Shown here piece after piece: positions 25,142 through 31,927 of a stretch of 64,000 nucleotides of DNA (position 1 is its first letter; every line of letters begins with the position of its first letter). Source of the stretch: CAYUVH01 sp964448135. Its GTDB lineage: Bacteria > Verrucomicrobiota > Verrucomicrobiia > Limisphaerales > UBA8199. Below the pieces are notes generated by a model. That model was not told the origin of the DNA. It saw nothing but the letters and a program-made list of their open reading frames with translations, and did not search any database. The stretch lies in the NCBI GenBank assembly GCA_964448135.1, contig CAYUVH010000039.1, positions 248,001-312,000 of the forward strand, read 5' to 3'. The position numbers and the translations under genes are program-made.

Positions 25142-27328
25142 CTAGTCAAACGATTGCTGCCAGACCCAATCGCCCTTCGCGATTTCCACTCGCCCGCTTT
25201 TGTCGCGGCAGACGGTGCCGCCGTCGTCCTTTTCATTCCACCCGACCGAATAGAGCACGTAGCTGCCATCCGGTGCGGTGCGATAGTGAAGTTCCGCGCC
25301 GGTGATGATGTCCCGGGGGATCCCGCGCACGAAACCGGGGCTGAGTTTCGCGAGCGACTCGGGGTAGGCGCCGTGGGCCAGACGATAACGCTCCAGAGCG
25401 CAGGCCACAAAGGCCTCCTTCACGAGAGTCTGGTTGCGGGCGCAGTGCTGGAATGCCCGCGTGAAATTTGGAACGGCGATGGCGGCGATCACGTTGTAGG
25501 GCGTGATGGAACCGACGGTCTTTTCCATGTGGACCATACAGCGATCGAGCTTTTGCGGATGGACCAGGCTGCCGTCCGCTGCCATACCGTCGAGCAAATC
25601 GCCTTCCAGCGAAGCGACGGTGCTCATGTTTTGATAGGTCCAGCCGCGCGGGGCGACGTTGTAAAACCACCAGGTCGGGTCATTGATGCGATCCACGAAA
25701 TTTTGCGGCACTTTTCCCGAGAGGCTCGACTGGTTTAGCTTCGCGGATTCCAGGGTGGAACACAGGCCCATGCGCTCCAGGGCAAACGCCCGATGCACGT
25801 CGCTTCCCAGATTGATGCGCGCCAGTTGCTGCTGCAGCACGGCGAGCTGCGGCTCCGGCCAGCACTTGAGCCGCAGGCCATCGGCGATTACGGAAGTATA
25901 TACGCCGCGCAACGCCACATGGATCATGGCTGCGACCAGGGTCATCGGCTGGCTATCCGGCCCGCTTTCGAGGACGCGGCAAAGATCATTGAGCAGCGTG
26001 AGTTCCTCCAACGCGGCCTGCGGCTTGCTCAGGAGCAGATTTGCCTGGGCCCGCTGGGCCAGGGTTTGGCCGACCACGCGGAGCGATACAAAATTTGGAA
26101 TCGGCATGGCGCAAGGCACCGAGTAGTCGCCATCCATGCGGGCAAGGGGTCGCTTCAGAGCTTCGCGTAAATCATCGAAATATCCGGACGCCCCGTCGCT
26201 CCAGGCCAGGTAATCCGACGCCGTGCACCAACCGGGCGAGCCCAGGCCGACCTGAAACGTGTTCGTGTCTGCTTGTTCGACCTGCAAACCGGTCCCCGAT
26301 GGCAATTCGGGATGAATCAGGTCGGCAGGAAAGAGTCCGGCAGCTTTGCGCCTCGACAGCTCCTTTTCGGCGCGCACGAAAATGCGCGCGGGTTCGGTGG
26401 CTTGGAAAGGACGCGTCGTCAGCAAAAATTCCTGCGGGGTTTTCAAGACCGTGGCCCCCGCTTTGCTTGGGGAGAAACGGGAGGCCAACAGCTCTTTGAG
26501 CGCCTTGGTGGTCTGCGCATCCAATTCTGCATCCGCACGCGAAGAGTCAACCTTCGAAATCAGGAAGGCGCCTGGCTTCGATCCGTCTTTGATGAGCCGG
26601 AGATTGTGGTTTTGCAAAACCGCTTCGAGGGCCTGGCGCGCGGTCACGTTTTCCCAACGGAGCGTAATGGAAGGTTGGGAAGCTTTCTTCGCCGACCCCG
26701 GCTGTGGCAGTCCGGTGTTGGTGCCGAGGCTGTAGTTCAAATCGGACTGCCTCGCCAGGTTTTTGATCGCGTCGGTCAACGGCACGTCCTGCAGGACAAT
26801 CAGCGGGATGATCGGGTCGTTTCCCTTCGGAAAGGAACCCAGATCTTCGCCGGCGGCATCGAGAGTGAGCAACGGCGCGTCATAGCGCAGGACCAAATCG
26901 GCGTCACCGGCGGGGATGGTGGTTCCCGGGGGCACAACGGTCACTTTGGCGAGGGCGGTGGATTGGCGTTGCCTGAGGAATTGTCCGAGGCCCTGCATGT
27001 CGAGCTGGCGGTTCAATTCATTGGCGCCGCGCCCGACAAACCACTGCGCCATGTGGGGCGCTTTGAAGACGTTCTGTGCGTCGGGAACGGGCGCGGGGAT
27101 GTGCGCCGCCCAATCCATGCTTTCACCCCGGGCTTCGATGGCGCGCTTGCATTGTTGCCAGGCCCGCCGGCCACGCCAGTTCTCGATTCCGTAAAAGGCT
27201 ATTACGACCGTGAGCAGGCCGAGGACGACATAGGCCTTCGTCCCGGAAAAAACCCAGACGACGAGGTCGAGCAGCCAACCTCGCTTGATTTTATGAGCAT
27301 CCGGGTTTTCCATGCGGTAAATGTCCAA
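25142..27328 (-). CDS. Membrane-anchored protein with secretin STN-like and pseudopilin (GspG)-like domains
   Basis: A 728-residue protein (alternative start ATG 27313). One N-terminal transmembrane helix (AYVVLGLLTVVIAFYGI, about 33-50) anchors a large extracytoplasmic part. Residues about 175-260 (PLIVLQDVPLTDAIKNLARQSDLNY...ITLRWENVTARQALEAVLQNHNLRLIKD) have the beta-alpha-beta pattern of secretin/TonB short N-terminal domains. The last 100 residues (ALERYRLAHGAYPESLAKLSPGFVRGIPRDIITG...YRTAPDGSYVLYSVGWNEKDDGG) match the C-terminal pilin fold of type II secretion GspG-like proteins. The function may relate to a secretion or pilus-like system, none of which is otherwise encoded here. Confidence 0.65.
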   Translation of the reverse strand: MDIYRMENPDAHKIKRGWLLDLVVWVFSGTKAYVVLGLLTVVIAFYGIENWRGRRAWQQCKRAIEARGESMDWAAHIPAPVPDAQNVFKAPHMAQWFVGRGANELNRQLDMQGLGQFLRQRQSTALAKVTVVPPGTTIPAGDADLVLRYDAPLLTLDAAGEDLGSFPKGNDPIIPLIVLQDVPLTDAIKNLARQSDLNYSLGTNTGLPQPGSAKKASQPSITLRWENVTARQALEAVLQNHNLRLIKDGSKPGAFLISKVDSSRADAELDAQTTKALKELLASRFSPSKAGATVLKTPQEFLLTTRPFQATEPARIFVRAEKELSRRKAAGLFPADLIHPELPSGTGLQVEQADTNTFQVGLGSPGWCTASDYLAWSDGASGYFDDLREALKRPLARMDGDYSVPCAMPIPNFVSLRVVGQTLAQRAQANLLLSKPQAALEELTLLNDLCRVLESGPDSQPMTLVAAMIHVALRGVYTSVIADGLRLKCWPEPQLAVLQQQLARINLGSDVHRAFALERMGLCSTLESAKLNQSSLSGKVPQNFVDRINDPTWWFYNVAPRGWTYQNMSTVASLEGDLLDGMAADGSLVHPQKLDRCMVHMEKTVGSITPYNVIAAIAVPNFTRAFQHCARNQTLVKEAFVACALERYRLAHGAYPESLAKLSPGFVRGIPRDIITGAELHYRTAPDGSYVLYSVGWNEKDDGGTVCRDKSGRVEIAKGDWVWQQSFD

Positions 27329-27561
27329 TAGCCCGGAACAATTGAGCAGATAGGGTGCCGAAAATAGGAGGTTTTGTTGAAAACTTGCGGTTAGTTATCC
27401 GCCGGAAGCACCCGGGATCCAGGCTCCGAATCCGCCGGTGGAGGCCCGGCGCAACCCAGCGCCGGCCAATACGCGTTGAAACATCATGCCGAACCAAGAA
27501 GGTCGGCGGATGTCGATCGGTTCGACGCCGGTGGGGGAATTCAGCGACTTGCTCGCGCGGA

Positions 27562-28215
27562 TCAGGCGGTCTTCGGCAGTTGCGGCTCGGTTACAGTGGA
27601 TGGCTCGCTCTTGCCGATTTCCGACGGCTTGGTTTGCGGCGGGGGTTTGGAGAGCACGTTCGACAGATAGTCGTCCAGTTTCTCGTTTTCCAGCAGGCCG
27701 AGCTCTGCAAGCGTTCTTGCGCCGATGGGGCGCCCGGCCAGTTCCTTTACCGGCAGGAATTCGTCGATCAACTGAAGGACCCGCCAGTAATTCGCTTCGT
27801 CAGGGTCCGTTTCCGATTCGGAGTCCTTGTAGTCGAGGTCCTTGTCGGTCCACTCCTGTTTCCATTCGGCTTGTTCCTCTTCGGAGAGAGTGGTCGGGCG
27901 GAAATAGAGCCGGGCTTCGTCCCGAATCATCCGCGTGTCACCGAGCAGCCAGATCAATATGGCGCTGCCTTGCAGGCTGGAGCGCGCGTTCGTGATGAGC
28001 CGGGTTTTCGTGGATCGCGCGAGGAGCACGGACCGCACGAGCAGAGCGAAGTCGGGGTTGAGTTCGAGCGTGCCGATGATGTCGAGCTGTAACGCCGCGG
28101 GTTGCCGGGCGAGTGCGACCTCCAACCGGTCGACGGTGTCGAGGAATGGAGTGATCCCGAAGGACACGATTCTGAGTTGAAATAAGCGGGGTTTTTGTTT
28201 GGTCCGCGTTTTCAT
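27562..28215 (-). CDS. Possible ClpP/crotonase-fold protein, function unknown
   Basis: A 217-residue soluble protein. The central region (LQLDIIGTLELNPDFALLVRSVLLARSTKTRLITNARSSLQGSAILIWLLGDTRMIRDEARLYFRP) has the alternating strand-helix rhythm of SppA/ClpP-like crotonase folds: a short hydrophobic strand, an ARSSLQGSAI turn with a Ser at the position of a nucleophile, then a helix and a strand. No His/Asp partners could be placed, so catalysis is not claimed. The C-terminus is Pro/Glu/Lys-rich. It is on the same strand as the STN-domain gene, with 233 nt between them. Confidence 0.5.
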   Translation of the reverse strand: MKTRTKQKPRLFQLRIVSFGITPFLDTVDRLEVALARQPAALQLDIIGTLELNPDFALLVRSVLLARSTKTRLITNARSSLQGSAILIWLLGDTRMIRDEARLYFRPTTLSEEEQAEWKQEWTDKDLDYKDSESETDPDEANYWRVLQLIDEFLPVKELAGRPIGARTLAELGLLENEKLDDYLSNVLSKPPPQTKPSEIGKSEPSTVTEPQLPKTA

Positions 28216-28271
28216 GTCCTTATTGGATCTTTACTGTTGGGTTGTGTGGGTTGTGTGGGTTGGGGCAAACA

Positions 28272-28299
28272 GCGGGCGGACAGTCGCCTGTCCGCCCGC
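28272..28299. terminator. Perfect 12-bp GC hairpin (possible terminator)
   Basis: GCGGGCGGACAG and CTGTCCGCCCGC pair around a TCGC loop, between the stop of the esterase gene (28461, minus) and the start of the ClpP-like gene (28215, minus). There is no strong U-tract on either strand, so termination is possible but unproved. Two tandem GGGTTGTGT repeats precede it at about 28238-28260. Confidence 0.4.
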
Positions 28300-28460
28300 A
28301 CCCTTGCCTCCTGGCGTCCTTCGAGCGCCTGCCATGCGCAGGCGAGATTGGGAAAATTGATCCAGGCACGGCGGTTCGCAACGCGAGGCCGTGGGAGAAA
28401 TAATGGTTAGCCGGAAGGCATGGTGCCTCCCGGCTGGAGTAGACCTTCTGAAACTCGATC

Positions 28461-29432
28461 CTACCTGATCGGATAGCCCTGCCAGACCCAGGCCAGCGCT
28501 TCCGGCAATGTCTGCGACTTCACGCGGCCATCGCAGTGCCTGGATGCCTGCGAAGCTACGAAGCGATAGTGGTAACTTTTTGCCTTGAGCGCGGCGGCCA
28601 TGCGTTGGTTCGCCATCACCCAATTGTGCAAGGTCGCTTCGTCGCGGTCGTATCCGTTGTCCTGTTCGCTCACGTGCAGCCAGATGCGGATGGGCTTGGC
28701 GTCATTTTTCGGAATGAGATTCTCATGATACTCCCACGCTCCGTGCGGAGTTTTCGGATCGAGCGGCGACTGCTGATTTACATACGTGCCGGAATAACTG
28801 AGCACGCGATGGTAGAGATCGGGCCGATACCAGGCCATCGTGAAGGCCGCGGCGGCACCCGAACTGCAACCCATCGTGGCGCGGCCTTCCGGGTCCTTCG
28901 TAAACGTGATTTGATAATCCTTCGCGATCCGCGGCAGCACTTCCGTCTCGATGAACTCCGCGTATTTGCCCGACAACGTGTCGTACTCGAGGCCACGCTC
29001 GCTTCCCTGCGCGTCCCCGCCGCCGGAATTGATCATGATCGCGACCATCGCGGGCAGACGTTGGTCGTGGATCATGTTGTCGAGAATCACCGGCAGGCTT
29101 TTCACGTAGCCCATGCCGTCCTGCACCACGATGAAGGGAGCGGGATGGTTGGTATTAAGCTGCTTTGGCACATAAACACAAACCTTCCGCTCGTACGGCA
29201 CCACGCCGGGGTTGGTCTTCGCGATCCCCGGATAGATTTTGCTGTCCTCCGAACGCATCGTGAATTGGTGCAGTTCTCCCCTCGGCACCCCTTCCCTGAC
29301 AGTCAATTCCGGTGCGTCGGCGTAATTTGGGCCGATGGTAATCTCACCATCGGCAAGGGCATCAGCGGCTGATGCCGACGGGACGATCAAGGCAAATCCC
29401 ACAAGACCTGCAATGAGAGGGGCAAATTTCAT
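28461..29432 (-). CDS. Secreted esterase D / Fes-like alpha/beta-hydrolase
   Basis: ATG 29432 gives a clean signal peptide (MKFAPLIAGLVGFALIVPSASA) and a 323-residue precursor. The hydrolase core has RKVCVYVPKQL, PFIVVQDGMGY, and a nucleophile elbow GCSSGAAAAF (G-x-S-x-G with Ser nucleophile) preceded by DPEGRATM. LHVSEQDNG supplies a likely acid, and a late ASRHCDGRV supplies a His. The pattern is that of the esterase_D/enterochelin-esterase family, often polysaccharide-debranching esterases in Verrucomicrobiota. The substrate is not deducible. Exported, probably periplasmic. Confidence 0.82.
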   Translation of the reverse strand: MKFAPLIAGLVGFALIVPSASAADALADGEITIGPNYADAPELTVREGVPRGELHQFTMRSEDSKIYPGIAKTNPGVVPYERKVCVYVPKQLNTNHPAPFIVVQDGMGYVKSLPVILDNMIHDQRLPAMVAIMINSGGGDAQGSERGLEYDTLSGKYAEFIETEVLPRIAKDYQITFTKDPEGRATMGCSSGAAAAFTMAWYRPDLYHRVLSYSGTYVNQQSPLDPKTPHGAWEYHENLIPKNDAKPIRIWLHVSEQDNGYDRDEATLHNWVMANQRMAAALKAKSYHYRFVASQASRHCDGRVKSQTLPEALAWVWQGYPIR

Positions 29433-29532
29433 GTGGGCTATGCTACACATTGCTCCCCATGAACCGCAAACTCGCACCACTTCTTGCAAATACCGAGTTG
29501 GAAATGCACTCTGATTCTGCTAATCTCAAGCA

Positions 29533-29757
29533 ATGGATTCGGAACCCCTCGAGCTTAATGAGCGCACAATGGCGGAATACCTGGCTCGCTGGGAAGCCGT
29601 GGAGGTATTCAAAGCACATGAGTTGGCGGCGCTCACCGACGAGCAGGCCCGAAAAATAATACAATCTCTTGGAGCCGTTGAGGGATGGCGCGAGCGCCCA
29701 GATTGGTCGGGTCTCGTTGAACAACAGGCAATTTTCAGCAGAGGACGATCCGGATGA
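29533..29757 (+). CDS. Small partner protein of nucleotidyltransferase (antitoxin-like)
   Basis: A 74-residue protein ending WRERPDWSGLVEQQAIFSRGRSG, a tail commonly found in the short gene preceding AbiEii/DUF6036-like nucleotidyltransferases. The TGA stop overlaps the downstream ATG (ATGA at 29754-29757). This implies coupled translation and a toxin-antitoxin or enzyme-partner module; the function is inferred from arrangement. Confidence 0.7.
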   Translation: MDSEPLELNERTMAEYLARWEAVEVFKAHELAALTDEQARKIIQSLGAVEGWRERPDWSGLVEQQAIFSRGRSG

Positions 29758-30347
29758 TTCATCTTCCTCGGGTGATGGAAGCCGCGCAGGAAGTGCAGAG
29801 CTTTTGTCACAAGCTCAAATGGACTTTTTGCTTCATCGGCGGCGTCGCTGTGCAGCGCTGGGGCGAACCTCGTTTAACCCAGGACGTTGACCTTACCCTG
29901 CTTACCGGCTTCGGGCACGAGGAGTCGTTTACTGACCTATTGCTGAAAGCCTTTACCCCTCGCCGAGCGGACGCCCGAAATTTCGCATTAACCCATCGCG
30001 TGCTTCTACTGGAAACAAAGACCGGAGTTGGCGTGGATGTGGCATTGGGTGCTTTTCCATTCGAGGAACGTTCCATTCGCCGCGCCTCCGAGTGGCCGTG
30101 GTCTGATAACCAATGCATTTTGACCTGTTCAGCCGAGGATCTGATTGTCCACAAAGTGTTCGCTGGGCGCGACATAGACTGGAGCGATGTCGAACGCGTG
30201 CTGACACGCCAGCACGGCAAACTTGATCTAAAACTAGTTCGGGAAGAATTGACCCCCCTGCTGGAACTTAAAGGCGAACTGCAATCACTCTTGAAGCTGG
30301 AGAACAAGATAGATCTGGTTCAGCGCCGGCTGCGCGCCAAACCGTGA
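29754..30347 (+). CDS. AbiEii-like nucleotidyltransferase
   Basis: A 197-residue protein with the nucleotidyltransferase signature FIGGVAVQRWGEPRLTQDVDL: GG-x-A-x-x-x-x-G, then D-x-D metal ligands, with a third Asp probably in VGVDVALGAFPFEE. TCSAEDLIVHKVFAGRDIDWSDVERVL is the conserved helix of this group. Relatives act as type IV toxins (AbiEii, MenT) or antitoxins (MNT). The upstream 74-residue gene is its coupled partner. No phage-defence genes are adjacent. Confidence 0.82.
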   Translation: MIHLPRVMEAAQEVQSFCHKLKWTFCFIGGVAVQRWGEPRLTQDVDLTLLTGFGHEESFTDLLLKAFTPRRADARNFALTHRVLLLETKTGVGVDVALGAFPFEERSIRRASEWPWSDNQCILTCSAEDLIVHKVFAGRDIDWSDVERVLTRQHGKLDLKLVREELTPLLELKGELQSLLKLENKIDLVQRRLRAKP

Positions 30348-30360
30348 GCTTCCCCACGCT

Positions 30361-30935
30361 TTAGACTAGTGCGAACCAAGGCATTCGCTTTCGCAATATT
30401 TTAACCAACGGGATATCCGCCTTGGCCGAAAACATCCCGAGTGGCGAGTACCCACGCCGACACGCAAGCACGCAGGCCAGCAAAATCAGCATCGCGGTAA
30501 TCAAGATATTCGGCCAGGCGTTGAGCGCCCATTGTCCGGACCAGGTGAGCTGCAGCCGATTGGAGAACGGCAATAAATAAGGAATCGGCCACTGGTCTCC
30601 ATCGGGGCCACGGGCGCCGATTAATTCTCCGATCAAGTGCAGGTGAAAGCTGATAAAGACAAGCAGACCGGTTTTCCATTGGTGACGAGCGAATAGCGCG
30701 GCGCCGACGGTGCAGAGCAATGCAAAGCCGAGGTTGTGGCCGAGCACGTGATGATACTCGCTCCACCAGTTGAGCGGATGCGCGGAGTTGCGCGTCGCGA
30801 CTTCCGCCACAATGCCAAGGCCATCCATGTCCGGCACCACACTGGCCCAGGTCACGAGCGCACGCTCGCGAGGGTCAGCGACGGCACGGCATTGGACAGC
30901 GTCCAACCCATGAAGAAATGTGTGAGGGGACTCAT
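30361..30935 (-). pseudogene. YdjM-like membrane metal-dependent hydrolase, frameshifted by one base
   Basis: The long frame (30361-30906) encodes RERALVTWASVVPDMDGLG...EYHHVLGHNLGFALL...FHLHLIGELIGARGPDGDQWPI, the DUF457/YdjM-type membrane hydrolase pattern, but has no proper start. In another frame, ATG 30935 encodes MSPLTHFFMGWTLSNAV, the expected N-terminus of this family. The two frames join perfectly (SLT-PRERALVTW) if one C is added to the CCC run (GGG at 30872-30874 on +). As read, the ATG frame ends at TGA 30852-30854. This is either a true single-base deletion or a sequencing/assembly error. About 190 residues when restored. Confidence 0.75.
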
Positions 30936-30985
30936 TGCGGCGGCCACATGCTAAGCCACCGGAGGGAAAGGTAAATCAAAACGCG

Positions 30986-31052
30986 ACGCGAAGGCGGAGT
31001 CGAACCGCCGCAGCCAGGACTGTGAAACCTGGCCGGCACCGGGATTTCGCGT
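30986..31052 (-). tRNA. tRNA-like gene 3 (reduced D-arm; possible CAC anticodon)
   Basis: Acceptor arms ACGCGAA/TTCGCGT pair over 7 bp. The T-arm GGCGG-TTCGACT-CCGCC is canonical. The anticodon arm is GCCAGG/CCTGGC around a TTTCACAGT loop; allowing a T-T mismatch gives a 7-nt loop TTCACAG with CAC after a T. The D region is only about 14 nt (CCGG-TG-CCGG) instead of about 19. No CCA is encoded (GCG follows the discriminator). It starts 8 nt after tRNA-like gene 2. It could be a functional tRNA-Val(CAC) with a collapsed D-arm, a degenerate tRNA, or a tRNA-mimic RNA. Confidence 0.5.
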
Positions 31053-31060
31053 CACGGAAA

Positions 31061-31134
31061 TGGTCGTCCCGGCAGGTAACGCTCCTGCGTCTCCCGGTTA
31101 TCGGCCGGGGGCTCTGCTATTGAGCTACGAGACG
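31061..31134 (-). tRNA. tRNA-like gene 2 with encoded CCA (GAT at anticodon position)
   Basis: The 74-nt sequence has a 7-bp acceptor stem CGTCTCG/CGGGACG, then A and CCA. The D-arm is canonical (TA-GCTC-AATAGCA-GAGC). The anticodon stem CCCGG/CCGGG encloses CCGATAA (GAT at 34-36, but C instead of T at 33), and the T-stem GCAGG/CCTGC holds a non-canonical AGCGTTA loop. The absence of T33 and of the TTCRA loop argues against a normal elongator tRNA. The 51-codon ORF ends inside its 5' acceptor/D region (TAG 31125-31127). Confidence 0.55.
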
Positions 31135-31280
31135 TTGACAAGCTGTGGCTTCGATCCGAACCGGTTCACCGGCCAGAACACCGGATTCACTTTGGCGACC
31201 GGCCGGATGCGAACGATTCGCGCAGCTTGATAATTCTGGCGCAGCAGCACCTGGCTGCGGCGGATGAGCATGTATTTCAT
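31125..31280 (-). CDS. Basic 51-residue micro-protein within the tRNA-like cluster
   Basis: ATG 31280 is preceded by GGGAG with 5 nt spacing, a far better SD than most genes here have. The product starts MKYMLIRRSQVLLRQNYQAA, continues with RIVRIRPVAKVNPVF and ends SKPQLVNVS; it is strongly basic with no acidic residues, suggesting RNA binding. It starts 19 nt after the stop of the 62-residue ORF, and its stop lies in tRNA-like gene 2, so all appear to share one leftward transcript. No homologous family recognised. Confidence 0.5.
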   Translation of the reverse strand: MKYMLIRRSQVLLRQNYQAARIVRIRPVAKVNPVFWPVNRFGSKPQLVNVS

Positions 31281-31299
31281 GACGACTCCCGGTAGTTGA

Positions 31300-31488
31300 T
31301 TACATGCGCCAGTTGATGCGAAAGCCCGGGGGGCTGTCGTCGTCCTGGAGGCGAACCGGCGGCTGCGCCGGCAACTCCACGGTCGGCAACACCTGGTGCT
31401 CTTTCTTCGAGAGGGATTTGGCCGGCGACGGCCTCGGTTTCCTCAACCTCACCCGCACCCACTGCGGGAGGAATGCTTCGATGGTCAT
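31300..31488 (-). CDS. 62-residue micro-protein within the tRNA-like cluster
   Basis: ATG 31488 follows AGGAG with good spacing (aggagccctaaaATG). The product begins MTIEAFLPQWVRVRLRKPRP, is basic in its N-terminal half, Pro-rich, and ends SPPGFRINWRM. No domain recognised. It lies 41 nt after tRNA-like gene 1 and 19 nt before the 51-residue ORF. Location between tRNA-like genes and the strong SD are the main support for its being translated. Confidence 0.5.
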   Translation of the reverse strand: MTIEAFLPQWVRVRLRKPRPSPAKSLSKKEHQVLPTVELPAQPPVRLQDDDSPPGFRINWRM

Positions 31489-31529
31489 TTTAGGGCTCCT
31501 ACGGTTAATGGTTATCGGACTTCTGAAAT

Positions 31530-31600
31530 TGGCCAGCGCGGCAGGAATCGCACCTGCGTCGCCCGGTAGCTCCGGGGATGTTGCTCTACACTACGCACTG
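31530..31600 (-). tRNA. tRNA-like gene 1 with encoded CCA
   Basis: The 71-nt sequence folds with a 7-bp acceptor CAGTGCG/CGCGCTG (one G-T pair), discriminator G and an encoded CCA (TGG at 31530-31532 on +). The D-stem is GTGT/ACAT, the anticodon-position stem CCCGG/CCGGG has a 5-nt AGCTA loop, and the T-stem GCAGG/CCTGC has a TGCGATT loop. The 3' half (CCGGG-n-GAC-GCAGG-n-GCG) is clearly related to that of tRNA-like gene 2, so they are paralogues. The short anticodon loop means it is unlikely to decode. Confidence 0.5.
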
Positions 31601-31927
31601 GAGGCCCCGACGGCTTGCGCGCGCCGAGGTTGGAGGACGCCGGACCTCAACCCTGGCAACGGTCCGGCGGTAAGATTTTAAATAAATGGCTGAATGACGG
31701 AGGGCGGGAGTGCTCAGCCGCAGCGCCTCCGATAGGCAATCGAATCGTTGAATCAATTCGCGCGCGCAAAACGGGCCGTTCCCGCTGCGACTGAGGACAG
31801 CCGCGCTCCGGGGAAGAGGGATTGGGCATGCACGAGTCACGCGAAGTGCTTGACCCGCTTTCAAGAGCTACTCACACTTCGATCATGTCCCTGGCGGCAA
31901 AAAGCCTCAGCGAAACCCCCTGATTCC
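31601..31927. other. Upstream region of the tRNA-like cluster, including a 9-bp hairpin
   Basis: CGCCGGACC and GGTCCGGCG (31661-31669 and 31638-31646, read on the minus strand) form a 9-bp hairpin with a 14-nt loop, 38 nt before tRNA-like gene 1. An AT-rich TATTTAAAAT-like box near 31675-31690 could be a leftward -10. Nothing else is seen before the MocA gene at 31928. Confidence 0.4.
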
